Shown: positions 37,501 through 50,348, numbered from the stretch's first letter. The stretch: DNA of 64,000 nucleotides from Euryodendron excelsum (GCA_033060915.1 CM065390.1:15480501-15544500), one strand, 5' to 3'. Notes: generated by a model from the sequence alone, not told the origin. A program made the numbers and translations.

Positions 37501-39679
37501 TTACTAAACATAAATGACTAGATAGAATTTAAACAATACGTTTGATTCAACCAGGGTGGAAGACTGAGATTACATGATGGGAAAGGAGGTAAGTTTGATT
37601 TAGTTTTATTGTAACTAGAATTAGGTAATTGCTGCATCTTGTATCTCTTCCTCACAAATTAAGACTCTTACAATGGAGCTTTATCTATGAGCTGACTTAT
37701 CAGTTGCCCTGAATATTGACACAGGCAGAGAAAATAATTTTCCCAAACAATTTGGCATTCACACTAGTAGAGTGGTCAATACAAATTATACAATAGAATA
37801 AAGGTCCAGTCTGAGTTAAATGTGTCACAAATCCCACAATGCAATGAATCAAGTTTTAATACAAACTTGAACCCACATCTCACAAGTTCTAGCCCAAGCT
37901 CTTATCATTGCACCAAGCAACCGCCCTAGGTTCATTCAGAGTTATTGAGCTAATGAAATTAATTACATACTACATAATGTACAGTGTAATAAAGGTCCAG
38001 TTTGGGTTAAATGTGTCACAAATCTGATACTTAAATGAATCAACTTTTGGAAGAATTCCGCAAATCTTTATTATCCTTCCAAGCTTCTTTTTTTTGGGTT
38101 CATAAGTCATCTTCTCCTTCCAATCGTGGAGAGAAAACAGCAAATAAAAGAAGCGACAAATGGAAAACTAAGTTGAACTCTGCATTTTACCTGGTGAGGA
38201 ACTGCAAGCAACCGAGGAGGGAGTAGCAGGGGAAGCACACTCTGGGAATCCTGTAACTCTAGGGCTTTTATCAGATAAGTTTGAGACAAGAGAATGCAGA
38301 GGTTCAGTGTCACCACAAGCAACCATTCCATGTTTGGTTGCACAATCATCAGGGCCTTCAACTTTCTTCTTCTCATACTTAGCCAGCCCCTCTCCCCAAC
38401 CCAGACGAGGCTTCTTCCTGGAACTTGTTTCTTCAGATGGAGCAGCTGATGTTGCACACGCAACTGCATCCCCTGAAGGAGACTGTACTGGGGTAATGTT
38501 TCTGAGCTTTACCTCATCCTTCGCTTCGATGGAATCCACTCCCATGCTCTTTGAGCTGCTTGAGTGGCTGAAGCCCGAACCCCGTGAGGACAAGCTCCCT
38601 GAACGAGTCCATTTAAGAGGTTTCCAATCAATCGATCCCAGCGAATTCCCTCTTTCAAAACTCTGGCCTGTGCCCAAGCCATTGGCACTACCAGTTTTAT
38701 CATCCTCTTTCAAGTGTTGTTGACCCCAGTTGTTTACAAAGTCAGGAGGAGGATGAGAGTTGTACGTTAGAATATCATCGACTGACGTCTGATCGCTTAC
38801 ATCAAGAAGCCTGCCAGGACCATTTGGCGATGCACCATTTTCCCGAGAGTGACCTTTCCAATCCTTCTGGCTGAAGGACCCCCTGTTTTCCCTGCTATTC
38901 CTGCCGTACTTTCCATCCGCACGAGACCCAGATGGCCAGAAGCTATCATCATCCAGAATCTTCTCATTGGACCGAGATGGTGTAAACCCATGGCCAGATT
39001 CTTCAGAATGGATGTGCCAACCACCCTGTTTACCGTGACCTTCAGCAGAAAACATTGAAACGGAAACCAAAAAAAAAGAGAAAAAGGAAGAAAAAATAAA
39101 CAAAAAATAATCAATACAAGTAACAGAGTATTTTCCCAGAATCCAAAGAAGACGACTAATTCCCCCAAGAAAACAATGGTCCCAAATCTCAACATAACGA
39201 CTGCAAGAATGACAAGCCCAGATCTAGAGGATAATCAAGAGCAACTGAACTCCATGAAGAAATCATCATAAACGGCCACAAATCCGTCCAAAATATACGT
39301 ATATAAGTGTAGTTAGTGAAAGAGCAACAAGTAGCTTGTTAAAACTCAATACCCTCAGAGTCTAGCTATTCTTGGGCTTGCGTGAGAAAACGATTTGAAG
39401 ACTGGTCCATCGCAGCAACATCACCATCTTGAATGAAACCCTAGATTTTGGGACCGACAAGAGAATAAATTTTCGAACTTAAACCGTCTCAAAAGACTCA
39501 CCTGGAGGTCTGCTGCGGAAGTCGGCCGGTCCCCAGTGGACAAACTCGCGGGACGACGACGATCCGTGGTGAGGAGTCTCTCTCCATCTCGACACGGACC
39601 CTATGGACTCCGACGGCCTCTCGTGCTTCCTCTCCTTGAAGAAGTCCTTCCGATCCCAAGGCAATGGCTCCGGCGGCAT
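28227..39679 (-). CDS. PWR: POWERDRESS-like SANT-domain protein, four exons, 1747 aa
   Basis: In transcript order the exons are 39502-39679, 38191-39039, 33970-35136 and 28227-31276; all introns are GT-AG and phases close at 1748 codons. The protein begins MPPEPLPWDRKDFFKERKHE. A Ser/Gly-rich region follows, then a probable coiled coil in exon 3 (KALEMTESEIDLLENELKSL) and two SANT/Myb-like domains in exon 4: NPWTTEEKEIFMDKLATFGK (about residues 800-850) and DWTDEEKSIFIQAVSSYGKD (about 1015-1065). The rest is acidic and Ser-rich. The plant homologue POWERDRESS is a nuclear partner of histone deacetylase HDA9. The symbol is by resemblance, supported by the neighbouring RPUS5-like gene, since I recall the two as adjacent in Arabidopsis. 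An in-frame ATG 51 bp upstream exists; I chose 39679 because the protein start is conserved. Confidence 0.88.
31527..31569. repeat. T15-G25 homopolymer in PWR intron 3
   Basis: Fifteen T (31527-31541) run directly into 25 G (31542-31566), then TGGG. The rest of intron 3 (31277-33969) is ordinary AT-rich sequence with no recognisable gene or element. Confidence 0.9.
35479..36860 (+). mobile_element. 5'-truncated LINE (non-LTR retrotransposon) antisense in PWR intron 2
   Basis: On the plus strand this encodes the C-terminal part of a plant LINE ORF2, from the end of the reverse transcriptase region (RRLASWKRQ, LTLIKSTLSSLPTYFM, GGLGIRHL) through the zf-RVT region (VKAPSKVAFFGWSAA, LPNWCIMC, VDHLLIHC) to a stop at 36763-36765. 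One frame runs throughout but is broken by TAA at 35506, TGA at 36094 and TAG at 36397. A short 3' UTR and an A-rich tail follow (about 36840-36860). It is dead by truncation and stops, and opposite in sense to the host gene. Confidence 0.88.
37134..37255. repeat. Short direct duplication in PWR intron 2
   Basis: CATGACAACAGTTCAAAATA with the following GGCAAG occurs at about 37135 and again at about 37225. A second duplicated phrase (AAGGTCCAGT, then TTAAATGTGTCACAAAT) is at about 37802 and 37990. Confidence 0.7.
37840..37935 (-). mobile_element. Possible tRNA-derived SINE head in PWR intron 2
   Basis: The minus strand reads TTGGTGCAATGATAAGAGC (box A-like), then GGGTTCAAGTT (box B-like) about 40 bp on. 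This resembles a SINE head or a tRNA relic; no poly-A tail was assigned. Confidence 0.35.
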
Positions 39680-40080
39680 GAAAAACCACCACTCAATCGC
39701 ATGAGGCACAAGCTCCCACACCACACACAAGAATTCAACTGATTCAACGCCACCAGCACGTAGGGCTTGGCTTCACATACACGCCCCAACCAAACACGAA
39801 GCGACCAGAGCTTGAGGATTGGAGATTTCTAGGGTTTCCAGAGACAAGATCAGAGCTCAGTGTGTGCCCTGGGCGTATTAGGGTTTCGAAGAATCGATGG
39901 GCGAACAACAATCACTGACCGTCCGTTCGTTCTGACCTTCTTCTTGGGAGAGTTTCTCTCTCTAGATTTCTGTCTCTTCGCTGTGGAAAATCTGTTGATA
40001 CAGAGCGACAAAGTGAGAACGTGAGCCGATAATGGACAAAGATAGAAAGAAAGAGAGAGATAATTGTGTCGTATCTCAAC
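39680..40080 (-). promoter_or_regulatory. 5' UTR and proximal promoter of the PWR-like gene
   Basis: Upstream of the PWR start codon the minus strand has AAACCCTAGAAATC-like and GAGAGAAA-rich sequence typical of plant 5' UTRs. No TATA box or exact transcription start can be assigned. Confidence 0.4.
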
Positions 40081-40833
40081 GGCGTCATTGAAGCAGAGTT
40101 TATTCTGGCTTTCACGTCCGCTCCAAAAATAATTTAAAAGAATAAAACCTTAATGTGTTTTGTTTTTCTTTCACTCTATCTTTCCTTTTTGCTATTCTGG
40201 CCCCTTCCCTTTTTATTTTTTTCCTGGGTCCCGTTTCTGTTTTTTACTTTTACTTTCTGCCCTAATCGTGTTCTTGTCGTTAAAACCGTAAATGCCCTTG
40301 GTTCGCCTTTGTATTTACAATAATTGTCTCGCGTGAATTCACGCGCCGTCCACCGCCATTTGTGATTGGAATTGATAAGTTTTGGTGTTATCCTTCTCAA
40401 TTTAGTGTTTAAATTTCAATTTTTTAACCCTAAAAAATCTCTTAATACATTAAATTTCAATTTCTCTTTAATGTAATGTTCTCATCAGTTTTGTTGTATT
40501 TGAATAAAGAATTTTGTAAAGAAAAAAATATAAAATTCATCATATGATTGTTCTTTAAGGAAAATGAAGGGTAAAAAAAACACAAATAAAACTTTAGAAT
40601 CTCTTATTCTCTTTTTTTTTTCTTTTCTTTTTACTTAATAAATATGGGTTTCAAAAATAGTATTATAATAATTAGCCAAAATCATTCATTATGTTACCAA
40701 AATGGAATAGATTCTGAATTGAATTTTAAAAAGTATATAGGTATTGTAAAAGAGCTCAATCCTAGAGTAAGGAATGTTTTAGGAAAACCGAAAATTTTTT
40801 TAGGGAAGGCCAATAAGTTGGTCTGGTGGTCAA

Positions 40834-41235
40834 TAGGCTTGTCAATGGATCGGGTCTGGCCCGGTTCCGATTCAGACCCGATCCGATAGTTACAGATCCG
40901 ATAAGCTAGACTCGATCCAAGTGTTGTCGGATTGGATCTGGAAGGATCCGTCAGACCTGATTATGGACCCGATCCAATCTGATTTAATTTGGACAAGTCA
41001 TAATTTTATTTTTAAAATATTAATTTTTTTATAAACAAATTATTCTATCTTCAAAAATCTAATTGTTGGGTCGAATCGAATCATTAAATTCGAATCCAAT
41101 TACTAATGGATTGGGTCTGGGAATATTTATTGGATTCAATGCTTATTGGATCCGAATCGAATCTAGACCTTATCGGATCTGGATCGAATCCGAGTATGGC
41201 AGATCTGGTCTAGACCCGATCCATTGACAGGCCTA
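40834..41235. mobile_element. 402-bp MITE/foldback element rich in GATCCGA words
   Basis: Left end TAGGCTTGTCAATGGATCGG pairs with right end CCGATCCATTGACAGGCCTA (reading the plus strand at 41216-41235, one base differing). The interior repeats GGATCTGG, GATCCGAT and CAGACCCGATCC in both orientations. There is no coding capacity. The ends resemble hAT-type MITEs, but no 8-bp duplication is visible. Confidence 0.7.
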
Positions 41236-42462
41236 ATAGATCAAGGCTTTAGAATTGGGAGTATGCTCCCTTCAAGGTTTCATGTTTGAAACATTTTAGA
41301 TACTATCAACTATTTAGAACTAATTCTAAAGTCTTTGACCCAGTAATCATTTGATTTATGTGGGATGAGGAGATTGCACAGGCCTCAAAATTTTTTAGTC
41401 GAGGTACACACAAGTTGGCCCAAACACGCGGTTAGTAAAAAAATAAAGGAAAGAAAATAAAGCGGTTTTAGGGCCACAACTTAATTGGTTTTAAACCGGA
41501 AAGTATATACTATTTCTTTAAAAGTATGAAATACTAACTATTACCTCATAAGAGTGTTCAAAACCTTATTAAAATTAAATTAATAAGGGATAAATTTTCA
41601 AATAAATCTAGACTTGACCTAGTTCATTTTTCAAATTGCCCAAACAACCCAAATAAAACGCCTACTAAAGAAGATCAAAATATTTTGCTTACAAAAGCTT
41701 ATTTTGATGTTACAAAACCAAAATCATTTTCTCAACTAATCCCATTCCAATGCCCTTTGTTTTTGTAAAATTTGGCCATAATTCATACATCCATAATCCA
41801 TAGCATTGATAAATATAAAAATAATGATTCTTTCTTCACAAACATTTTTCAAAATGGTCTAGGCAAGCTTAAACTTGTATTTGCATTAGTTATTGACTTC
41901 CACTAAATAAAACACAAAAAAAAACAACACGAATAAATATTTTGAAAAGGGAATTAATTATGTATTTCTTAGAGTAATAAGAGCTCATTTCGATGTACAT
42001 CTTTTTTTTCAAACTGCCGGCTTTTGCTTATGACATTTTACAAGTCCCATTAAACGGTTTACATCGACTAAAATTTTCAAAAAAAATAACACCAATAACC
42101 ATTTTTTAAATAATAATTAGCATTTCTCATACATAAATATTCAAAATATTCACAAACAACTTTGGAATTCCATGAAAAGTCTTATTAGTATCTGATATGC
42201 TTTTTTTTGCAATTCTCAATGCATTATTTGTTCCTTGTGTGAAGTAAAGAACATGATATATATATATAATATGTAAAGAGCCCTCTCTCGAAATTGAAAA
42301 TTCTATAATGTTTTGTTTGGGAAAGGTGATTTCAAAAATTAAAGAAGAACGGTAGAAATAATATTGTAAGAAATATTAAGAAGTGAAAATTATCTACTCC
42401 TTATTATAACATTGTATGTTGAAAGAAATATTCTTTTATAGACTAGCAGTCAAGAAAATTTG

Positions 42463-42497
42463 AAAAAAAAGGGGGGGGGGGGGGGGGGGGGGGGAGG
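42463..42497. repeat. A8-G24 homopolymer
   Basis: Eight A are followed by 24 G (42471-42494), then AGGA. This is the second such G run in the window. Confidence 0.9.
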
Positions 42498-43272
42498 ATT
42501 TTTTCCATCCTCATAAACTCTCATTTTTTGGAGGAAGAAATATGATAAATCTAAAATGCCAATTATGGATGACATTATGGACTGTCTGTCGAAAGCATGT
42601 TGCTTTTCAAATAAATATTCTTGATTGTTATACTTGTATTAATTTCCAAGTTTCTGAGGCCTTCAAGGAAGGCTGCATACATTGCAAAAAAATTTGGAGA
42701 TGGGATGCAATTTGCAAACATTTTCATGAGAAAAAATGGTAGGCTTTAACGTAGACCAATTTAACGAAAAGGACCCGAATCACATTGAAGGCATTTTTGA
42801 AAACAAAGTGGTAGTCCTACTCTTTAGGACATTAATTGAACAAATATTTGGATATACATTTAGTATTATTTTGTTATTTTTGTAAAAATGAAATAACCTA
42901 TAAAAGATTTAAGTAATAATTTAAATATTCCCAACTCCTCCCAAAAGTCTATCTTACCTATTCTATTATATAACTCATAGGCCCTTTTTTTTTTTTTTTT
43001 TGTTTAATTATACAAGGCAAAGTGGGTAGAAGATGGAGCTAGTGGGTTTTGAACCTCCACCAAATCAGTAGGTCCATAGGATCCTAGAGCTCAACTTTTG
43101 AACCAAACCTATTACTCTCATAGGCCTTTGTTCGATGGGCTGTTTTAGATATGAGAACAGTTTATGGTTTCCTACAAATAGAAAAGTTAGAGACTACAGT
43201 TTTAACATTACCAAATAAATATTATAACCTTCGACAAATTTGAAGGTACATAACTATAAATAAAATAGAAAA

Positions 43273-43545
43273 TTTCTAGGAGATGAGGCCCACTTGCGTG
43301 GCGAGAAAATATTCGGTACCATGGTGGTATTACGTCAGCATGGCAACGGACCAATAATATATGGTCAGATGAGTGTTTGAAATTCTAATCATCTTGTTTT
43401 AGGCAAAAAATTTTAAATTTTAAACTTAACACTCCTGATGATTAAGATTTATATGATTATGTGGTTCTAATTTATTAGTCTGTTATACCACGTTAGCAAG
43501 ATGACGTGGTACCCAATATTTTCTCGCACATGACACCCTTTTAGA
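43273..43545. mobile_element. Inverted-repeat MITE, about 270 bp
   Basis: GCGAGAAAATATTCGGTACCA at about 43302 pairs with TGGTACCCAATATTTTCTCG near 43508. The outer ends TTCTAGGAG and CTTTTAGAA pair weakly. Both arms continue inward with similarity (a TTACGTCAGCATGGC / GTTAGCAAGATGACG type match). It is non-coding. Confidence 0.6.
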
Positions 43546-44307
43546 ATTTTTGTACCCTATTTATTGCAATTAACCTTTTTTTATTCAATTTTTTTTATTA
43601 AGCATAATATATGTCAGTTCCATCATTTTGGTAATTTGTGAAAGAGAAAAAATCATTAACAAATGTGCTATTAGTAAAGGTATTGTTTTTTTTACATCCA
43701 AAAAAATTCATACATAATTTATGTACAGAATGATATGATTGAACAATAGTCTTGTTATTTTCAAAATAAAACACACATTATGATTGATTCTTAATTACAA
43801 AATATCAAAAAATAGCAATTTTCTAATAGCAAAACCAAATAATGCCTAAATAAAAATAGGCAAATGTTTTGTACAACAATCGAAGCATGCTTAATAGAAA
43901 GTATAGGATTCATATTTAGGCCTTGTTAATCCGCGCTCTTTGGCAATAATTTAAACTTATTTTTTGTGATTATATAAAACACAATTTTTTGTATGTACAA
44001 TTAAACAAAACATGTTTAAAACCTATACTTAAGTCGCATGTTAGCATTTGTTTTTACAATTATGAACACGTGGTACAATTAGAAAAAACATATTTGGAGC
44101 TCAGGTTTATTAAAAAACATATTTGGAACTCAGGTTTATTAAGTAAAAATAAAAAGAAAAGAAAAAAGAAATAAAATAAATAACTAAATAAGAAATTTTA
44201 AATTCTTATTTATTTGTTTGTGTTTTTTTATCCTTTGCTTTCTCTAATAAGTTATAACCAAACATGTATATAATTTTCTGTCCTTGCTCCTTTTTTTTTT
44301 ATTTTAT

Positions 44308-44459
44308 GAGAAGTGCGAAGGACAACTGCAATTGTCTCTTACTCTTCACCTGATGTGCTCCACATCAATTGAGTCCCACTAGCAGTGAATTGATTTTAGC
44401 CGATGTGGAGCATATCAAATAAAGAGTAAGGGACAATTGCAACTATTCTAACATTTCTC
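44308..44459. mobile_element. 152-bp near-perfect hairpin MITE
   Basis: The left arm (GAGAAGTGCGAAGGACAACT, then GCAATTGTCTCTTACTCTT and TGCTCCACATC) is the near complement of the right arm (GATGTGGAGCA, AAGAGTAAGGGACAATTGC, ACATTTCTC). Arms are about 60-65 bp around a short loop. Confidence 0.75.
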
Positions 44460-44786
44460 TTTTTTTTTTAACTTCACCGTATCATTGATATTATTGAGAT
44501 AATTATTGGATTCTCTGAGGCATTTATGTATAAAAGTGAGGGCTTTTACGGAAACCCACAAGCCCCCTTCCCGCCGTTCAAAAATCTCCAAATCTCGCAA
44601 GGTCCGAAGTCCAAACCTACTAGCGGACAACGATACCCTGTCGTCATCCACCGCACGTGCGACAACCACGTACGATTCCTTCGGCGTACTTGTTAAACTT
44701 CCAACGTAACACGTGACAGCACGTGACAAGAAACTAGGGCTGTGGTGGCGAATCTTTCTTTCACTTATCTTGGCCGTCGGCGACAT
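44448..44786 (-). CDS. Doubtful 112-codon ORF
   Basis: This is the only less AT-rich ORF in the intergenic block; it begins MSPTAKISERKIRHHSPSF. I do not recognise it, and its 3' end overlaps the MITE at 44308-44459. The sequence also contains CACGTG motifs (about 44647-44725) and a CCCTAGTTTC box typical of plant 5' regions, so it may be promoter or UTR sequence, or a captured gene fragment, instead of a gene. Confidence 0.2.
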   Translation of the reverse strand: MSPTAKISERKIRHHSPSFLSRAVTCYVGSLTSTPKESYVVVARAVDDDRVSLSASRFGLRTLRDLEIFERREGGLWVSVKALTFIHKCLRESNNYLNNINDTVKLKKKEKC

Positions 44787-46351
44787 CCGATTCCTTCTGT
44801 GCTTTTCTTTACAATTAACTATGGTCCCCGCATGATAGTTTGTTTTTGTAATGATGGCCTTTTATTTTTATTTATTGACATTATTGCCCCAAAACTCGTC
44901 GAGTGAGAGCGAAAGCTACGCGAAATCAATGGGTGGCGGTAAAAAAGGTTTCTTTATTTACAAAAATAGGATCAATATTGTCTTTGATTTTAAATTTTAT
45001 TTTATTTATAATTTAAAGTTAGTATTCCTTATTCAGCAGCTATCAATATAAAAAAATCAAATGTGGGCTTGCAAGTTGCCAGTTGCCAAAAGTCAAAGGC
45101 AACTAGCTTTTGAGGAGAGGCGATTATTGAGAGATGGTATTTTATTTATTTATTTATTTATTTTTCCTTAGTCTATAAATAGGTAGTGTTGACCAATAAT
45201 AAGTTGACATATCCGCACGTCTTCAATTACTTAGCTATGAAAGGTGAATGCTAAGTTAAATTTTATTTACACGTGATTAATTGCCTCTATGGTGTGTAAA
45301 TCCATTTTTCATTTGTAATAACTTGTCTTTCCTTGAAAAAAAAAAGGCAAAAAAATATTATTCATTAACTATTTAGCCAATTTAGGTCATGTTTACAAGA
45401 TGCATTGTTTTCTAATTACTCAAAATAAATTGTTAAAATCTGTAAGTGTGATTTTCAGAAAGACCTGGTTAAACTTTTGAAATTGAATTGACGAATATGA
45501 ATAATTTACAAGAGAAAAAGACAATGAGAATGTCTCAACTTTGTTTGAATCAAAGACACTTTAATAATTAAATTAATAAGCTTAATCACAATCAATCGAA
45601 TAAAATATTAAAGAGTTATAACTCAAGTAAACATATCTTATACTTTTAGTGTATGGTGGTATTTTTAGTGCTTAGAATGTCTTAATCTCATAAAAGATTG
45701 TACTATGTCTCCTCTTAGAAGTTAATCTCTTTTGAATAATTGTTTGGTGTTCTAATTCTTTTAGCAATAGACTTGCATATGCTCCACCGACTTAGTTTTT
45801 GCTGAATTTGGACTAGATTTATCACAATTAGGGCCATCAAGGTGCTGGTAAATTTGGACCTCTCTTAACCTAGGTCGGCAATATATTTTTAGACATGCCT
45901 GATATAATTATATTGGACTTTATTATTTTAACCCACAAAATTTATTACATAATCTTTAGGGAAAAGGTAACATTATACGCATTAAAATTTTGTATTTGAT
46001 TCGAGTACAAAGTGATGAGTCAAGTATTTGAATTTTGCACCAGTAAAAAGTTCAAATTTTAAAATGACGATTCGAGTATTTGATTCCAATCAAGTTCTGA
46101 GTAGAAAACCCTTGAAATTTGAGAGGGAAAAAAAATAAAGAAAAAAGTATGTAAGGCCAACAAAATTGTTCACTCGAATTAGAGGGAAAATCTATGGGAT
46201 AATTGGTTCAAACTGTCTCCCTTTTTTCTTTCTTTCTTCCGTTCCAAAAGGTAAAATGCAAAACTTACTAGAATTAAGAAGATTAAAGCGACATTCAGAA
46301 TTGGTTCTATCCAAACATTATGAGCAAACGAAGAACAAAAAAAAAACCTAG

Positions 46352-46676
46352 TAAAAGCATCTCCAAGGAGTTTTTTTAAAGTGACTCTCTTAACCATTTT
46401 AAAGAGATAAACATAAAAAATAACTCTTCAACTAGCTCTTTATATGGCTCATTAAATTTTAAATAATATTATTTCTAAATCTCTCTCCTCTTCTTTTTTT
46501 TTTTTTTTCTCTTTTCTTGGGATAAGTGTTTAAAAATGAATAATTTATAATGTAACTAGCTAAAATAGAGAGTATCGTTGGAGAATTTTTTGAAAAGTAG
46601 CTAGTTTAAATAACAAATAGAGTTTTTAAGTATATTTTAACTAATTATTCTAGAGAGTAGCGTTAATGATGCTCTA
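46352..46676. mobile_element. Possible MITE, about 325 bp
   Basis: The left end AGCATCTCCAAGGAG and the right end GTTAATGATGCTCTAA pair over about 12-14 bp. The AT-rich interior has no ORF. The GAGCATCTCCAA terminus is common among plant MITE-like repeats. Confidence 0.4.
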
Positions 46677-47559
46677 AGCACAATTAAGTTCGTGAACACA
46701 AAGTTATATGAAAAAGTAGCGTTGGTAAGTATTTAGGCTCTATTGGTTTGTCGAAAATTAAATTCTTAAAATAAATTTATTTTTGGAAAAAATTTGGTTG
46801 TAAAAAATTTATTTTTCCTTTATTTTTTGTTTGTTTGGTATAAACTTCAAATTTTTTTGTAGAAAATTTATTTTCAATACAATTGGTATTTGGACAACAT
46901 ATAGTGATTCAGACATTTGAAGAGAGGGACAGGTTATAAATAATTAGAACTCGTCTTTATGAAGTAGGATTATAGAGGATTAGGTTATCGATAGAGAGAA
47001 TGAGAGATTGAGAGAAATATAAACTCTTTATTTTTTAATATTTGGTCCAATCCTTCAATTCTTCTACCTACGGAAAATGTAATGAACCGAATTTTTTTAT
47101 ACTAGATAATCCAAAGGTGTGATAAACCTTGTTAAACAAACACACTACTAGACAAAATAATCCGAAAACTCAACACACATAGTCCAAGCTGTTTTCCAAC
47201 ATCCTAGCATCACGCCGCTTAAACTATTAATTATTACAAAACTTAAACTTGGAGTCTTAATTACTAAAATTTTCCAGGCTCCTGCTTAGGTTCCTCGAAA
47301 CCCTTGGGTAACGCAGCGTTTTCATTCACATGAATATTTGAAATATTTCTCATAAAATTAGGTGAGCTGTGAAGCTCAGCAGTAGTGTAATATCCAATAA
47401 CTCAATAAATTTAAATAAAAATTATTAAAATAATAAGACAGATGGGAGATAGCTAAGAAAACAGTTATAGCATCATAAAACAGTTCATAATTTTCTTGTT
47501 CAATATCTACATAAACATATTCTAAAACAGCTTTGAGTTGTAATATTAAATTTCTATAT

Positions 47560-47700
47560 GTTCTCCACAAGATCGGAATACACAGCACATCAATTTTAAT
47601 TATATATCCCCTACAAGGCCGGGACACACGGCTCACTAATATTAATTATATGCCCTCCACAAGGCCGGAACACACGGCACATCAATTTTAATTATTCAGT
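47560..47700. repeat. Three-copy tandem repeat of about 57 bp
   Basis: Three diverged units each read CTCCACAAGGCCGGAACACA or close to it, then CGGCACATCAATTTTAATTA. The family is unknown; it may be part of an old LTR. Confidence 0.6.
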
Positions 47701-50348
47701 TTCGATATTACAACTCACAAAATCAGGTTAAAAAATGTTTATGAAGTTATCTCATGTTCGAAATGATACATTTTTCATAAGACAGTTCTAAATAGAGAAT
47801 AAAATCATGCTTCACATATCATATTGTTGCTTAACAATCCAAAATATATAATTTGAACAAAATATCATATTGAAATTACTGGATCAGTATCCCTTACTTG
47901 ATGACTTTGGTATTCAGGTTAGCTTTACAGAATGTTTTTCGAAACTCGTGCAATTCTATCAAAGCATCATTGCGTGAAAATTTAGTTTCCTACCCTAATC
48001 ATTGTACAATTGATGCAAAGTCTTAAAACTCTACCCAAACCCCTCATGTAACTCTACGTTACCTAAAGCAACCTCTGGGTCATTTTCGAATATATTCAGT
48101 TAATTTCGGTCCAAGTCCGAACTACTAAAAATATCAAAAATATAAATACAATTTCTAAAATTTCCAAAATGACTTTAAAAAGGTTTTATTATAATATTTT
48201 TGATTAAATAAAAATACTCATGGCAGCTATTTTTCTTAAAGTTCAAAATTTTAGAATTTATATAAAAGTGAGTATTTTCTTTTATGGAAAAGATTAAAAA
48301 TACATAGTAAATAACAAAAATACTTGGAGATTACTCGCTCTCCTTCCAAAGAGTTTGAAATAGTTAAATCAATTCATACCATAATTTTCAAAACTTCATA
48401 ATTGATAAAAACTCATCATTTTTGTTTTTTAAGTATATTTTTGTTTTTATTTACAAAATACATAATAAATATATAACACTTCTAAAAATGGTCAAATAAT
48501 ATATAAATATAATTTAAATCTCATGTGGGACCCGTTGGTCAAAATAAGGAGCCAAACGGCTACTCACGCGCTTGCACGCGGCCCAAGGTGCAACTGGGTT
48601 TCGTTATACACTGTTCACAATCTTCTTCAAATTTTTGTTTGATTTGTACACTATTTGGTAAAACAGGTTTTTCTCTCTCAATTTTTAACTGAATCAAGTG
48701 ATTCTTCAGTCTAAATTTAAGCTCTTGAAAAAACCTACAACTGTCATGTTGTAAGATTTAGCAATAGAGGTCGTTTATTTCATAAAAAATGGACTGACAG
48801 TGGGCTGGTCTGCCCAAATTTTCTGGGCAGCAATCTAGGCAGACCTGCAACTCTAGTTTTTTCCTTAAATTTCTTCATTCTAAAGTGCTGTAAGGTGATG
48901 ATGGCTATTCTAACATATATACTTGCTGCCCATAGTATTTACTTAGATTAACAACCAAAAATTGAAGTCTTACATGCATACAAGGCTTAACACATCATTT
49001 TTAAATAAAAATGAAAACTATTTTCTTTTTAGACTTTCTAGAATTCTAAGGTCCATTCTAAAATATCTCTAAATAACCCAGAAACATATTAAAAAAATAC
49101 CAACCTAAATGCAAGGCTACACTTTTAAAACTATCAAAATTTTATGTTTTTACATCTTGCCGAAAAAAGGTTTTCCGGCTGGAACCGGCCACTTTCCAGC
49201 CGAATCTGGCCATCCAAACCCACATTCAAATATGGAATGAAGTATAAAATAATGAGTAGAACAATATATCTAAGTTTGAAAGGATTTGGGCTTGATTTGA
49301 GCCTTGAACTCCACTTTTCCTCACTTTCTCTCTCACTTTCCCTCCTTCCAAACACCTTTCTTTCTTCTGTTTCTCTAAGTTTCGGTTGTCTCATTTAATA
49401 TGGCAACACATGTCTATTTATTACACTATAGATATGTATTAGATATTATATATATATATATATATATATATTAGGGTGGCATTGGGGAGGGTAGTCAATC
49501 CCACCAAATGTCTCCCGCTACAACTCATTTTGCCTAAATTTATGGCAATGTCTCCCAATATAAGCACACTATAAGCATGTTTACAAACGTACCCGGCAGC
49601 CACCCATTTTTTATTATTATTATTTTTTTGGGGGTTTTATAGAAAACAAAACTTCCAAATAAAATATCAGATATTATTTTTTAACTTTTTCTTATATTTA
49701 AAATATCTTTTTTTAGAATTTAAGAATTTCCAAACAAATAAACAATTAGACTTTTTAATTCTCCATAAAATATATATTTTTTGATATTCTTCGATGAAAC
49801 GAACGGATTAGCTTAAAAAAATTTCATTCATATCGTGTTATTCTTTGGAGATTTCAGTTAGAGTCCTGTTTTAAGAAACAAATTTTCAGTGCCATGGTCA
49901 CACAAATCACCATCATTTAGATTTTGCCACCTACATCGAGAGTCTAGACTTAATATAGAGACCCCAATTTATTACAATATAGACTATTGTAACGGAAATG
50001 ATACCTGAAAAAGCCGTGTATATACTAAATTTTTTACTTCATGAGAACTTTTACTATGCATATTTGTATAGATAATGTTATATGTAATTTCATTTTTCAC
50101 TCTTTTTCTCAGAAGTGAATGTGTCCCAAGTAATTTGATTAATGTGGGTCCTATAGCCTTGTATATAAAAATAAAAAATAATGATTAAAAAATAAAATTA
50201 TATATAGCATTATGTTATTTATAATATACATAAGTATGTATAATTGTTAGGTTAAAAAAAGATATCATACATGGCATTTATTTGAGTCATGTATGATATA
50301 CCTATTGGATGGGTGACAACAGATAATTTAGGTGCTTTGCTTTTCTAG

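Larger units (their letters stand above)
40081..44307. other. AT-rich intergenic region with foldback elements
   Basis: No gene is recognised in 4.2 kb. It contains a 402-bp foldback element (40834-41235), a G24 run (42471-42494) and a roughly 270-bp inverted-repeat element (43273-43545). The remainder is AT-rich with poly-T/poly-A runs. Confidence 0.5.

Noticed and set aside
47376..47636. 86-codon minus-strand ORF
   Set aside because: AT-rich, overlaps a short tandem repeat, no motif.
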